From positions 62,001 to 126,000 of the forward strand of contig CASFID010000044.1 in the NCBI GenBank assembly GCA_949294665.1: DNA of 64,000 nucleotides. Direction: 5' to 3'. Numbering within the stretch: position 1 is the first letter of the stretch; every line of letters begins with the position of its first letter. This DNA comes from an uncultured Eubacteriales bacterium (lineage in GTDB: Bacteria; Bacillota; Clostridia; Lachnospirales; Lachnospiraceae). Below the pieces are notes generated by a model. The model saw nothing but the letters and a program-made list of their open reading frames with translations, made no database searches and was not told where the DNA came from. The position numbers were made by a program, and so were the translations under genes. Below, piece after piece: positions 1-9,066 of this stretch.

Positions 1-1
1 A

Positions 2-34
2 CACTTGGCCAGTAATGTCCAGGTAGAGTATTAA
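2..34 (+). CDS. Possible C-terminal tail of an upstream gene (partial)
   Basis: An open frame enters from the left edge and ends at a TAA at 32-34, giving a ten-residue tail (HLASNVQVEY). It lies 17 bases before the start codon of the next plus-strand gene, a normal spacing inside an operon. The other plus frames also close within the first 30 bases, so this is only the most likely tail. No function can be read from it. Confidence 0.25.
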   Translation, partial: HLASNVQVEY

Positions 35-51
35 GTATAAGGAGGCCGACA

Positions 52-1107
52 ATGACTAAAATTGTATTTGTATCCGAGGGGCTTATCACCAGACAGGATC
101 TGGAGACAAGAGAAATCCCTCAGATGTTCAACGAATTTTCCGAATACGGCGTGCAGTTTCAATTCACGGAAGATCTCGCAGCTCTTAACGGGGCAGGAGG
201 CAATATGCGGGAGGCAAACCTCAGACTGGAAAAGGAAGGACCAGACTGGGTAAAGCAAACGCCGGAGTTCCTCGCCTCTATCGCCGATGCGGATATTATA
301 ATCATTCACTATTCCGGTGCAGGGAAAGCCTTTTTTGAGGCTGCGAAAAACCTGAAACTACTGTGTGTTATGAGAAGCGGAGTGGAAAATGTTGACATGG
401 AAGCGGCCAGACAGCACGGGGTCGTCGTGTGCGCTTCACCCGGACGCGCCGCGGAACCGGTCGCGGATTTTACCGTAACTCTGATGCTGGCTCTGATGCG
501 CAGACTGATATCTAACAACATGGCCGGAAGCGGGAAGTGGAAGGACGCCGTCATGGGCGTCGAGGGGATGATGAAAGGTGCGGTTGTCGGATTGCTCGGT
601 TTTGGAAATATCGCGCAAAAAGTGGCGCTGAGACTGAAAGGGTTCGGATGCACTATCCTGACCTATGATCCGTGGGGCAGCAGAGAGACGGCTCGCAAAA
701 TGGGAGTGCATATGGTGGATTCCATCGAAGAACTGTTCCGTTCATCGGATTACCTTTCACTGCATGCAAGACTGACAGATGACAATCATGGGATGGTAAA
801 TGAGAAACTTTTATCATTGATGAAGCCTTCGGCTTATCTGATCAACACCGCAAGAGCCGGTTTGATCGACGAGGAGGCACTAATCGGCGCGCTGACTGAA
901 AAGCGGATCGCCGGTGCGGCTATTGACGTTTTCTCCTGCGAGCCCCTGCCTGACGGTCATCCGTTTTTGACTCTGGACAACATTATAGCGACTCCTCACG
1001 TAGCCGGAAACGGCGGCGACTTTATACTCCGTTCCATCGAAAGTCCTGTCAATGAAATCCGACACTATTTTAAAAAGGAGCCATATTCTTACCAAATGAA
1101 CCATTAG
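52..1107 (+). CDS. D-isomer-specific 2-hydroxyacid dehydrogenase (locus A)
   Basis: A 351-residue NAD(P)-dependent oxidoreductase of the D-2-hydroxyacid dehydrogenase family, interconverting a 2-hydroxyacid and a 2-oxoacid in the cytoplasm. The nucleotide-binding motif GLLGFGNI is near residues 180-187. The catalytic triad is visible as Arg in NTARAG (about 268), Glu in CEPLPDG (about 297) and His in ATPHVAG (about 316). An AAGGAGG site lies nine bases before the ATG. It is the first complete gene of an operon with an FGGY kinase, a class II aldolase and a zinc alcohol dehydrogenase, so the substrate is probably an acid made from, or feeding into, the same sugar pathway. The same family recurs in locus B (32147-33229). 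The exact substrate cannot be read from the sequence. Confidence 0.88.
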   Translation: MTKIVFVSEGLITRQDLETREIPQMFNEFSEYGVQFQFTEDLAALNGAGGNMREANLRLEKEGPDWVKQTPEFLASIADADIIIIHYSGAGKAFFEAAKNLKLLCVMRSGVENVDMEAARQHGVVVCASPGRAAEPVADFTVTLMLALMRRLISNNMAGSGKWKDAVMGVEGMMKGAVVGLLGFGNIAQKVALRLKGFGCTILTYDPWGSRETARKMGVHMVDSIEELFRSSDYLSLHARLTDDNHGMVNEKLLSLMKPSAYLINTARAGLIDEEALIGALTEKRIAGAAIDVFSCEPLPDGHPFLTLDNIIATPHVAGNGGDFILRSIESPVNEIRHYFKKEPYSYQMNH

Positions 1108-1129
1108 ATCACAGATCGGGGGAGGGCAA

Positions 1130-2602
1130 ATGCATAATAAATATTTCTTAGTTATTGACAGAGGACAAAGCTCGATCAAGGCGGCTCTTTGCGATACTCA
1201 GGCAAATATTCTGGAGATGGAGTCCTGTCAGTGTCCGCCTATCAGTTCACCCCATACAGGCTGGGCGGAACAGGATATGATGACAATATGGAATCTCACA
1301 CTTACGGCCGTCCGACAATTAATAAAGAAAAATACCGGTCTGCCCGAACAGATCGCGGCGATCTCGTTTTCAGGGCAGGGTGGCGGAAATTTTCTCATAT
1401 CCGAAAACGGGCTTCCCATATATCCCGGCGTCTTGTCTCTTGACAGCCGCCACGCCGAGATCAACGCCCAAATATCCGGACCGCTTGAGGTTCCCAGAAC
1501 AGTCTCTTTTATGAGATGGCTCAAAGAAAAGGAGCCGGATGTGTTTGCAGACGCCCGATGGATACTCGGCAGCAAGGACTGGATCCGATTCCAGTTGACC
1601 GGAAAAGTAAATGCAGATATGTCTGATCCGCCGGCTCCCGTAGACGAGACATCCCGGCAGTATATGACAGACGTACTGAAACAGGCCGGCATTCCCGAGT
1701 GCGCCAAAATGCTGCCACCTCTGAAATATGCAGGGGAAATCTGCGGATATGTAACCGAAAAAGCCGCCGGAGAGACCGGCCTGCTGCCCGGCACGCCTGT
1801 CGTGACAGGCGCTCATGATATGATCGCATGTTCGGTCGGCGCCGGCGGCATACGCCCCGGCCACCTCACGATCATTCTTGGGACTCTGGGAATCAATATC
1901 GCTACAGTCGACAGGAACATATCTTTTGCCCCGGAAGAACCAGGAAAAGCCTTTACATTTCACGGCATTGTTCCGGGCGCCCGGCTGATGACAACATCCG
2001 CCGGGAGCTACTGCAATACCGTAAACTGGTTCATAGATACACTTTTCGAGAAAGAAAAAAAGAACGCGATAGCCGACGGCACAGATCTGTTTCGCTATAT
2101 AGAGAAAAAACTGGCCGGAAAGGCTCCGACGTCCATCCTCTTCCAGCCATACCTGAGAGGAACTTTCTACAACGACGCAGCCAAAGCCGGGATCATAGGC
2201 ATAACAGCTTCTTCCACGCCGGAAGATATCCTTCTTTCCATATTTCAGGGCGTCTGTCTGTCCATGTGTATGGAGATATCTTATCTGGAGTCGATCCAGC
2301 CATGCAGCGATATCTGGATCGTAGGCGGAGGGAGCAAAAGCAGGATCTGGGGACAAATGTTTGCAGATATATTGATGAGGCCCGTTAAAGTGTGCAGCAC
2401 ATCCGAGGTGGCCTGCAGAGGGGCCGCTTTATGCGCAGGCACGGCTCTTGGGCTTTATCGTTTTGGAGAAGCCGATTTCCCACTGCCTGACGCTGCGCTG
2501 ACCTGGTATCCGCGCAAGTCCTTTAATCACATATATCAGCAACAGCTAGAGCTATATAAAAAAGCATATCACGATGTTTCTGAAATCTGGAGGCATCAGT
2601 GA
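1130..2602 (+). CDS. FGGY-family carbohydrate kinase (locus A)
   Basis: A 490-residue sugar kinase of the FGGY family, related to xylulokinase and predicted to phosphorylate a ketose or polyol with ATP. The N-terminal phosphate motif reads VIDRGQSSIKA (residues 8-18), the second region SGQGGG is near 81-86, the catalytic Asp is in TGAHD (about 230), and the C-terminal adenosine motif VGGGSKSRIWGQ is near 391-402. An Arg follows the catalytic-site Asp at residue 11, as in the locus B paralogue. A GGAGGG site lies four bases before the ATG, 22 bases after the dehydrogenase stop. The substrate is unassigned. Confidence 0.88.
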   Translation: MHNKYFLVIDRGQSSIKAALCDTQANILEMESCQCPPISSPHTGWAEQDMMTIWNLTLTAVRQLIKKNTGLPEQIAAISFSGQGGGNFLISENGLPIYPGVLSLDSRHAEINAQISGPLEVPRTVSFMRWLKEKEPDVFADARWILGSKDWIRFQLTGKVNADMSDPPAPVDETSRQYMTDVLKQAGIPECAKMLPPLKYAGEICGYVTEKAAGETGLLPGTPVVTGAHDMIACSVGAGGIRPGHLTIILGTLGINIATVDRNISFAPEEPGKAFTFHGIVPGARLMTTSAGSYCNTVNWFIDTLFEKEKKNAIADGTDLFRYIEKKLAGKAPTSILFQPYLRGTFYNDAAKAGIIGITASSTPEDILLSIFQGVCLSMCMEISYLESIQPCSDIWIVGGGSKSRIWGQMFADILMRPVKVCSTSEVACRGAALCAGTALGLYRFGEADFPLPDAALTWYPRKSFNHIYQQQLELYKKAYHDVSEIWRHQ

Positions 2603-2633
2603 AAACTTAAATCACACAAAAGGAGGTCTTATT

Positions 2634-3533
2634 ATGTTAGTAACAATGAAAGAAATCCTGGACAGAGCCAATCAGGAAAACTATGCCGTCGCCGCTCCGG
2701 TAGTCCAGACAGAATTCAACGCAAGAACCGCCATCAAATGCGCGGAAGAGCTAAACGCTCCTCTCATCCTGCTGGTCCCGCTGATCTTCGACTATGATGT
2801 CGATCTGTTCGGCAGGTATCTGGTCCGGCTGGCAGAAGCCGCAGACGTTCCTGTAGCCATCAATCACGATCACGGTTCTGATTTTGAATCGGCTGTCGCA
2901 TGCATCAGAGCCGGATTTTCTTCTATCATGGTAGACCGTTCAGAACTGCCCTTTGAAGAAAACATCGCGCAGGTCCGTGAACTGGTCAAGGTAGCGCACG
3001 CAGTAGGCGTCTCTGTTGAAGCCGAGCTTGGACATGTGGGAAATGCATGCAATTATGATGTCGACCGCGACGCCGCCCTCACCGAGCCCGAACTCGCCAG
3101 AGAATTCATAGATAAAACAGGAATCGACTGTCTGGCCGTAGCGATCGGCACAGCCCACGGAGCTTACAACAAAGGACAAAAGCCTTATCTGGACTACGAA
3201 CGCCTTGCAGAGATAAAAAAGGCGACAAATAATTTCCCGCTCGTACTCCACGGCGGATCAGGCACCGGCGATGAAGGTCTGAGCAAAGTGGCAAAGATGG
3301 GCATAAACAAAGTCAATATCGGCTGCGAACTCTTTGCTTCTGCTATTTCCGCTATCGAGAATGCCGACACGAGCGGAAACGGAGCTTACGGCTTCGCCAA
3401 TATCATCGAGGAGGGATACGGATCACGCCTGAAACATTTTATACATATCCTTGATTCGGAAGGGAAGGCATGGAAACCGGAAAAAACGAAAACATACAGT
3501 AAAGTAGAATTGACCGAGACTACGATCCTGTAA
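2634..3533 (+). CDS. Class II (zinc) ketose-bisphosphate aldolase family (locus A)
   Basis: A 299-residue member of the FbaA/GatY/KbaY family that cleaves a phosphorylated ketose to dihydroxyacetone phosphate and an aldehyde. Zinc and catalytic residues show in INHDHGS (Asp79, His80), EAELGHVG, AIGTAHG and LHGGSGTG. The usual LDHG is changed to HDHG. I place the start at 2634 because an AGGAGGT site lies at 2621-2627; an in-frame upstream codon at 2574 would overlap the kinase and lacks such a site. The C-terminal tail is longer than in the locus B aldolase. It follows the kinase by 31 bases, which suggests that it splits the kinase product. Confidence 0.88.
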   Translation: MLVTMKEILDRANQENYAVAAPVVQTEFNARTAIKCAEELNAPLILLVPLIFDYDVDLFGRYLVRLAEAADVPVAINHDHGSDFESAVACIRAGFSSIMVDRSELPFEENIAQVRELVKVAHAVGVSVEAELGHVGNACNYDVDRDAALTEPELAREFIDKTGIDCLAVAIGTAHGAYNKGQKPYLDYERLAEIKKATNNFPLVLHGGSGTGDEGLSKVAKMGINKVNIGCELFASAISAIENADTSGNGAYGFANIIEEGYGSRLKHFIHILDSEGKAWKPEKTKTYSKVELTETTIL

Positions 3534-3550
3534 AACGGAGGTGACTATCT

Positions 3551-4612
3551 ATGAAAGGATTTGTTTTATACGAGCGAGGAAAGACGGCGCTTCGCGACGT
3601 GGAAAAGCCTGTCTGCGGAAAGAAAGATATTATCATCAAAGTAGAGTCTGCCGCAATCTGCGGCGGAGATCTTCATTTTTACAATGGAACCCTTGATCTG
3701 GGTAATTATCCCATCGTTATGGGGCATGAATTTGCCGGCGTTATAGCCGAGAAGGGACCGGATGCCGATCCCTACTGGAAACCGGGAGACCGCGTCGTGT
3801 CCGAAAATACTGCTTCCGTATGCGGACGCTGCCCTGCCTGCGAACGGGGTAATTTTGTAAACTGTCCTGAACGGCGCACTTTAGGGTGCGATGAGAACGG
3901 CGCTTTTACTCAATACGTAAAGATCCCCGGCGATCTGCTTGATGTATATAAAAACTGCCTGTTCCGTCTGCCCGAATCCATCCCCATGGATATCGCGCCT
4001 CTTTTAGAACCTGCTGCCAATTCATACATGGCAGTCGTCCAGGAGGGACGTCTCATGCCCGGTGAAAACGTCGTCGTCTTCGGAGCGGGCGCTCTGGGGC
4101 TTCTATGCGTACAGATCGCAGCGATCGCCGGAGCCGCAAATATCATCCTGGTCGGTATGCCTTCCGATCAGAAAACACGTTTTCCATGCGGCATGAAGTT
4201 GGGCGCCACTCATACTTTGATCAATTCTCCGGATTCCGATATCGCAGCGCAGATTAAAAACATCTGCGGAAACAGCGGCGCAACGCTCTGCATAGACGCA
4301 GCCGGAATCCCCCAGGTATTGAAACAGGCTCTTGATATCGTACGCAACGACGGCATTATCGTGCGGATCGGTATGAACGACACGTCTTACGGGTATGGCC
4401 TGAATGAGTTAAATGTTAAATCCGTAGATGTAATGGGGCACATGGGATATAATACGACGTCCTGGCGAAATGTAATAAACCTCGCCTCCATCGGCAAACT
4501 CGATCTTGCCAGTCTTGTTACGCACAGACTGCCTTTATCTGAGATTGAAAACGGATTCCAGCTATTAAGGAGGCAGGAGGCGATCAAAATACTGATCGAT
4601 CCCAACGCTTAA
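3551..4612 (+). CDS. Zinc-dependent medium-chain alcohol/polyol dehydrogenase (locus A)
   Basis: A 353-residue medium-chain dehydrogenase similar to sorbitol, threonine and galactitol-1-phosphate dehydrogenases. Catalytic zinc ligands are Cys37 (ICGGDLH) and His59-Glu60 (GHEF). Structural zinc ligands are Cys91, Cys94, Cys97 and Cys105. The Rossmann motif is FGAGALGLL near residue 177. It is predicted to oxidise a polyol or sugar hydroxyl to a ketone with NAD. Long conserved blocks are shared with the locus B enzyme at 31057-32124 (for example DPYWK.GDRVVSENT and GHMGYNT.SWR), so the two are recent paralogues or orthologues from related operons. It is the last enzyme gene before the SorC-type regulator. 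Confidence 0.88.
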   Translation: MKGFVLYERGKTALRDVEKPVCGKKDIIIKVESAAICGGDLHFYNGTLDLGNYPIVMGHEFAGVIAEKGPDADPYWKPGDRVVSENTASVCGRCPACERGNFVNCPERRTLGCDENGAFTQYVKIPGDLLDVYKNCLFRLPESIPMDIAPLLEPAANSYMAVVQEGRLMPGENVVVFGAGALGLLCVQIAAIAGAANIILVGMPSDQKTRFPCGMKLGATHTLINSPDSDIAAQIKNICGNSGATLCIDAAGIPQVLKQALDIVRNDGIIVRIGMNDTSYGYGLNELNVKSVDVMGHMGYNTTSWRNVINLASIGKLDLASLVTHRLPLSEIENGFQLLRRQEAIKILIDPNA

Positions 4613-4643
4613 ATTTCCAATTATTTCCATTTTTTGCGCGTTA

Positions 4644-4652
4644 TGCTATAAT
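4644..4652 (+). promoter_or_regulatory. Extended -10 promoter for the SorC-type regulator
   Basis: TGCTATAAT, an extended -10 element, sits 35 bases before the regulator start in the gap after the dehydrogenase gene. The -35 position (4624-4629, TTTCCA) is poor, which fits an extended -10 promoter. It suggests that the regulator can be expressed apart from the operon. Confidence 0.6.
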
Positions 4653-4686
4653 AGCACCATAAAATCAGTAAAGAGAGGGTAAATGC

Positions 4687-5637
4687 GTGACAGCTATATC
4701 TTCAAACCAATTAGATACAAAAGTTCAGATTGCAAACTTATATTACAGGCAGAATCTGTCTCAGCAGGAGATTGCAGAAAAGCTCAGCATTTCCAGGGCA
4801 ACTGTTTCAAGAATCCTGAAAAGCTGTATTGAAGAAGGTATCGTATCGATACATATAAAGAACACCTCAGCCTATCAGTATGACCTTGAGAAAAAGCTGT
4901 CAGACAAGTACGGATTAAAATATGTCTCTGTCGTGAGCGCAAAGAGCAGTAATGATCTGATAGCAAAAGCGATCGGTGAATCCGTGTTCAATTACCTGAA
5001 AGATATACTCCCCCAGAAAGTACGCATCGGCATATCTGCCGGAACGACGATTGAAAGTATCCTCCATCAGATGTCGCCCATCCGCGAGCACCACATAGAC
5101 GTCTTTCAAATGTGCGGGGACGCCAGTCATCAGATAAGCAACTGCTCTTCTGTACTTGCGATCGAACTGGCGAAACGGCTGGGCGGCACGCCCCACGCCA
5201 TGCACGTCCCCCTGCTGGTCCACACAAAGGTACTGCGGGATCTGCTGTTGGAAGAGCCGTTCAATAAACGGCATTTTCAGGAATTAGGCAACCTCGATAT
5301 TGCGATCGTCGGACTTGGACTTCTGGAAGCGCTTTTGCCGAGTACAAGCGATACGTGGTACAGTTTTGTTTCAGATAAAGATGAACTCCGCAACAAAAAA
5401 GCAGTGGGCGACATCTGCGGAAACTTTATCGATTACAGCGGCAATCTGTGCAACGCCGATATTCAGGATCGGACGATCGCCATATCTCTTGACGAACTGC
5501 ACCGTATCCCCTATTGCATCGCCGTTGCATACGGCCGCAATAAGAAGTACATTACAAAAGCCGCGATCCAGGGCCATTACATCAATGTTCTCATGACCGA
5601 CGAAGATCTGGCATGCGCGCTTCTTGAAGATAATTAA
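4687..5637 (+). CDS. SorC/DeoR-type sugar-binding transcriptional regulator
   Basis: A 316-residue regulator of the SorC family. An N-terminal helix-turn-helix (about residues 12-50, with LSQQEIAEKLSISRATVSRI) precedes a phosphosugar-binding domain related to sugar isomerases (about 60-315, with GISAGTTIESIL and a DICGNFID block). SorC proteins bind a phosphorylated sugar from the pathway they control. The start is a GTG preceded by AGAGAGGG; the ATG at 4683 is out of frame. Its place behind locus A suggests that it controls that operon. No regulator gene is present in locus B, so it may also act there. Confidence 0.88.
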   Translation: MTAISSNQLDTKVQIANLYYRQNLSQQEIAEKLSISRATVSRILKSCIEEGIVSIHIKNTSAYQYDLEKKLSDKYGLKYVSVVSAKSSNDLIAKAIGESVFNYLKDILPQKVRIGISAGTTIESILHQMSPIREHHIDVFQMCGDASHQISNCSSVLAIELAKRLGGTPHAMHVPLLVHTKVLRDLLLEEPFNKRHFQELGNLDIAIVGLGLLEALLPSTSDTWYSFVSDKDELRNKKAVGDICGNFIDYSGNLCNADIQDRTIAISLDELHRIPYCIAVAYGRNKKYITKAAIQGHYINVLMTDEDLACALLEDN

Positions 5638-5645
5638 GCAGACAG

Positions 5646-5695
5646 CCTGACGGCTCCCGGCCGGACAGCCGGAGCCATCAGGTTCTTCATTTTTT
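5646..5695 (+). terminator. Rho-independent terminator after the SorC-type gene
   Basis: CCTGA-C-GGCTCC pairs with GGAGCC-A-TCAGG (5646-5657 with 5671-5682), with an inner GGC/GCC extension. A T-rich run (TTCTTCATTTTTTC) follows. It separates locus A from the convergent response regulator gene. Confidence 0.75.
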
Positions 5696-7177
5696 CACCC
5701 CTAACTGTTCTATATACTCCTTAGGGCATACGCCCGTCACTGATCGGAATATCCTGCTGAAATAAAACTGATCTCCGTATCCGCATCGTTCGGCGATATC
5801 CCTGACATAGCTGTCCGGCGCATTTCTCATGATCTCTTTCGCTTTTTCTATTCGTATATTCGTAAGATAGTTGCTGAAAGAAGTATTTCTGTATGTCCGG
5901 AACATACGGCTGAGAGAAGTCTGCGATACGCCGAATTCCCTGCAGACATCGCCCAGTGAGACGGCGTCGCTGATATGCGCATTCAGATAAGAAAGAATAG
6001 ACGAGAACAACTGTTCCTTGTTTCCTATATTTTCAGCTCCTGATTCCGGGATATGTTGTCTGATCAATTCTTTTATGCTCTCTTCGAGTTCACTCATATC
6101 AGACACATTGTAGAATACATCGTCGATCATAAAATCTATCTCCGAGAGTTCCTGCGTCTTAGCATAAGTATTTTGAAGCATACGGAACAGATATTTTATT
6201 TCCGCCTCTACGTGCATCTGACTGTTTTTCTTCTCCCCCCATATGAGGAAAAGCCTGTGTATTTCTTTCAGCAGCTTTGAACTCTCCTTATAGCGGATGA
6301 GGTATTCGATATGCTCCAGCTGCTTCTGCTCCTTTTCATTATGCTCTGATTCCGCTTTTCTGTCCGCGATATTTACAAGATGGCTCTCTCCTATGACGAT
6401 AGATTCATCCAGTTTTCGGTATAGTTTCCCCGCGATCTCAGGCAGACGCTCCAGGGTAAATGCTTTCCCGCAGATCACTCCTGTGACATATGCCCCTTTT
6501 TCCTGTTCCTTTGAAAATATCCGTTCCGCCGTCTGCACAAAGTCTCCGTGGATCAGCAGCTTTGCCGGATACAGATAGAGCGACTCTTTTTCATCTCTTC
6601 CGTAAATATAAAACTGCTCGTCCTCCGTAGAGAATATCTCCACGCCGTTACTCTTGGAGAACCGCCTCGGCAGGCCGTTCTGGCGAAACAAAGCCGCATA
6701 GTAGTGCCCTGCCGGAAAATATTTTTTCAGGCTGCCCTTATCCTCCAGTTCCTGGCTGTTGCACAGAGTGCGGAGTATCTCGTTCCTTTTCAGATAATAG
6801 TGACTCTCCAACCTCATTTCAAGCTGTTCCATCAGTCTTTGCATATCCGATGGCACAACCGGTTTTAAAATATAGTCGCACACGCCGGATCTGATGGCGT
6901 CCTTCGCGTATTCAAAGTCCGAGTAACCGCTCACGATCACCGACAGAATCTCCGGGAACTCCTTCTTTACCTCACTGATAAGCTGTATCCCGTCCATCAC
7001 AGGCATCTTGATATCAGTAATGAGTATATCCGGCCTCTTTTCCCGGATAAGTTCAAGTGCCTGTTCCCCGTTCTCTGCAACGGCTGCGATCTCATACTGC
7101 GGACACTTCTTCTGCAGAATCATACAAACATGGTTCAGCCCTGTCGGTTCGTCGTCCACTACAAGTATTCTAAACAT
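5687..7177 (-). CDS. Response regulator with AraC-type DNA-binding domain (YesN-like)
   Basis: A 496-residue response regulator. The receiver domain (residues 1-120) carries the acidic VVDDEP motif and the phosphorylated Asp in ILITDIKMPVMDG (about residue 55). A middle region of about 250 residues is followed by two AraC-type helix-turn-helices (about 390-490; FGVSQTSLSRMFR and ERCGYGDQFYFSRIFR). The gene overlaps the 3' end of the sensor kinase gene by eight bases, so the two are translationally coupled. The pair sits directly downstream of a sugar ABC importer, and such pairs normally induce their neighbouring importer in response to an extracellular sugar. Confidence 0.92.
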   Translation of the reverse strand: MFRILVVDDEPTGLNHVCMILQKKCPQYEIAAVAENGEQALELIREKRPDILITDIKMPVMDGIQLISEVKKEFPEILSVIVSGYSDFEYAKDAIRSGVCDYILKPVVPSDMQRLMEQLEMRLESHYYLKRNEILRTLCNSQELEDKGSLKKYFPAGHYYAALFRQNGLPRRFSKSNGVEIFSTEDEQFYIYGRDEKESLYLYPAKLLIHGDFVQTAERIFSKEQEKGAYVTGVICGKAFTLERLPEIAGKLYRKLDESIVIGESHLVNIADRKAESEHNEKEQKQLEHIEYLIRYKESSKLLKEIHRLFLIWGEKKNSQMHVEAEIKYLFRMLQNTYAKTQELSEIDFMIDDVFYNVSDMSELEESIKELIRQHIPESGAENIGNKEQLFSSILSYLNAHISDAVSLGDVCREFGVSQTSLSRMFRTYRNTSFSNYLTNIRIEKAKEIMRNAPDSYVRDIAERCGYGDQFYFSRIFRSVTGVCPKEYIEQLGVKK

Positions 7178-8945
7178 CTTCGCCTGCTCCTTTCACTCCG
7201 ATCACCACGTCAGTCCCGTTTTCGGACATGATCTCAAATATCAGATCACCGTCATACAAAAGATACAGACGCGCATATGTATTGACAAGCCCCATTCCTC
7301 CTATTTCCAGTTCTACATTAGTCCTGTCTCTTGTCAGTTTTTTCCTTACAGATTCCATCTGTCCATCAAGTTCCCTCTGCTTTTCAGCGCTTATCCCACA
7401 TCCGTTGTCATGTATCCGAAGGTACCATCCCGTCTCTTCCTTCCAGCCCCGGACTTCAATCTCTATCCTGTCTTTTGACTTCTCATATCCATGCCAGACC
7501 GCATTTTCTACAATCTGCTGAAGTACGATCTTCGGCAGGATCTTTTTATAGAGCCTCTCGTCGATGTTGATCGAATATGACAATCTGTAATCATATCGGT
7601 ATTTGAGAAGATGCAGATACTGATCCATGTACTGGATCTCATCTTTGACAGTTGCATATTTCTCTTTAGTGTTCGTGGCGTACCGCAGCATAGCAGCCAG
7701 TTCTCCGCAGATCTCGCAGATGACTTCGTCGTCAGACATGATGCCCCTGTTAGAGATCACATTCAGTACATTGTAAATAAAATGCGGGTTCACCTGAGCC
7801 TGCAGAAGATCAAACTGCGCCTGGAGCTGCAGAAGCGACATCCTCTTTTCATTTACCATGGACTGTCTCAGGCGCTCCAGGACGTCCCGATACGAGATAT
7901 AGAGGGATTCGATCTCATCGTTTGATATCTTTTCAGGTATCTCTGCATTCATATTGTCGAGTCGGGTAGTCTCCATGAACTTCTGCAGCTGTCTGATCGG
8001 GCGGGTAAGCTGTCGTGAAGTAAGGTAGATATAACTCAGCGACAGTGTCAGCGCTCCAAGCAGGATGACAATGCTCACAGGGAGCACTTCTCTCATGGCC
8101 CGCATATTGACGTCCGTATCAGTAAGAGTCAGGAGGATCATATCCTGTGTATCGGAATATTTCTTCAGGCACAGCAGCGTGCTGTCCTCTTCCGTGCGGA
8201 TCTCCGCGATATCCGAGCCCCCTTCTTCCATCTGATCGTATATATATGCGGCGTCCAGCGTCTCGTCATTTGTGTAGATGACCTCCCCATCTCCTGACAG
8301 GAAGATGTATCTGTTTTTCTCTTCACTGTCTGACAGCATTTCATCTATCGTTGATTTATCCTGCTGGACTTCTATGTATCCCATATCCATTCCCTGGATC
8401 TCTTTGACGACGGAGAGCACTTCCACATGTTCCTGTTTTCCCCAGTCGTCTGTATGGAGGCCGAGGATCACGTCCCGCCCTCCTTTACCGCTCACTTTAT
8501 CTTTCCACGGATAGGAGACATAGGATGCGTTTTCATCAAGAGCCGTACCGGCATAATTCGTATTGGAAAGGACATTTCCTTTTTTATTAAAGACAACGAC
8601 TCTGTAATATTCATTGATGAGATAATATGTCGACAGTTTGATGCGTATCGTAGATACCGCATCGTCATAGTACAGTTCCTCGTAGCTGTCCGCGTCCAGG
8701 CGGCTGAATTCCTGCAGAGCCTCCAGGACACTGACGTCCGACAGAAAATATGTGATGACCGAAGACATTCCCTCGAACAAGTCTTCCATCTTTTCCATCT
8801 TCACATCAGATATGGCGCGGATATCATCGTATTCCCTCACCCTGTACTGCCTTATATTCATGATGTAATAAACAGTTCCGAAAACCCCCGTGACGATAAT
8901 CGAAAATATCATATAGACCATAATGATCTTTTTCTGAAATTTCAT
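7170..8945 (-). CDS. Sensor histidine kinase (YesM-like)
   Basis: A 591-residue membrane sensor kinase. A first membrane segment (about residues 8-30) is followed by an extracellular sensor region of dCache type (about 35-285), a second membrane segment (about 290-315), a HAMP-like linker, a His_kinase domain with the phosphorylated His in QVNPHFIYN, and an ATPase domain with ENAVWHGYE and DNGCGI. I place the start at 8945 because GAGGTGGG lies seven bases upstream; an earlier in-frame start at 9053 would add 36 residues overlapping the promoter and terminator region. It forms a two-component system with the adjacent regulator and probably senses the ligand of the ABC importer. Confidence 0.9.
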   Translation of the reverse strand: MKFQKKIIMVYMIFSIIVTGVFGTVYYIMNIRQYRVREYDDIRAISDVKMEKMEDLFEGMSSVITYFLSDVSVLEALQEFSRLDADSYEELYYDDAVSTIRIKLSTYYLINEYYRVVVFNKKGNVLSNTNYAGTALDENASYVSYPWKDKVSGKGGRDVILGLHTDDWGKQEHVEVLSVVKEIQGMDMGYIEVQQDKSTIDEMLSDSEEKNRYIFLSGDGEVIYTNDETLDAAYIYDQMEEGGSDIAEIRTEEDSTLLCLKKYSDTQDMILLTLTDTDVNMRAMREVLPVSIVILLGALTLSLSYIYLTSRQLTRPIRQLQKFMETTRLDNMNAEIPEKISNDEIESLYISYRDVLERLRQSMVNEKRMSLLQLQAQFDLLQAQVNPHFIYNVLNVISNRGIMSDDEVICEICGELAAMLRYATNTKEKYATVKDEIQYMDQYLHLLKYRYDYRLSYSINIDERLYKKILPKIVLQQIVENAVWHGYEKSKDRIEIEVRGWKEETGWYLRIHDNGCGISAEKQRELDGQMESVRKKLTRDRTNVELEIGGMGLVNTYARLYLLYDGDLIFEIMSENGTDVVIGVKGAGEDV

Positions 8946-8981
8946 ACCTGTTCCCACCTCGTGTTTAAACTCGATCACTGT

Positions 8982-8990
8982 ATTATAGCA
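8982..8990 (-). promoter_or_regulatory. Extended -10 promoter for the kinase/regulator pair
   Basis: On the minus strand TGCTATAAT, an extended -10 element, lies 37 bases before the kinase start. A terminator-like hairpin sits just upstream, so the pair is probably transcribed separately from the ABC genes. Confidence 0.55.
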
Positions 8991-9009
8991 CAAGTAGCAG
9001 TACCACAAT

Positions 9010-9055
9010 ACAGAAAAGGGATGCCCTGTTTTCCTTTTCCGGATCCAGAGCATCC
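9010..9055 (-). terminator. Probable terminator of the ABC importer operon
   Basis: On the minus strand GGATGCTCTG (9055-9046) pairs with CAGGGCATCC (9028-9019), with one G-T wobble and a 17-base loop. CTTTTCTGT follows. It lies 12 bases past the permease stop. Confidence 0.55.
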
Positions 9056-9066
9056 TGTCTATGATC

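Noticed and set aside
8946..9053. Longer sensor kinase starting at 9053
   Set aside because: The extra 36 residues run over the promoter and terminator-like hairpin, and a good ribosome site marks 8945.
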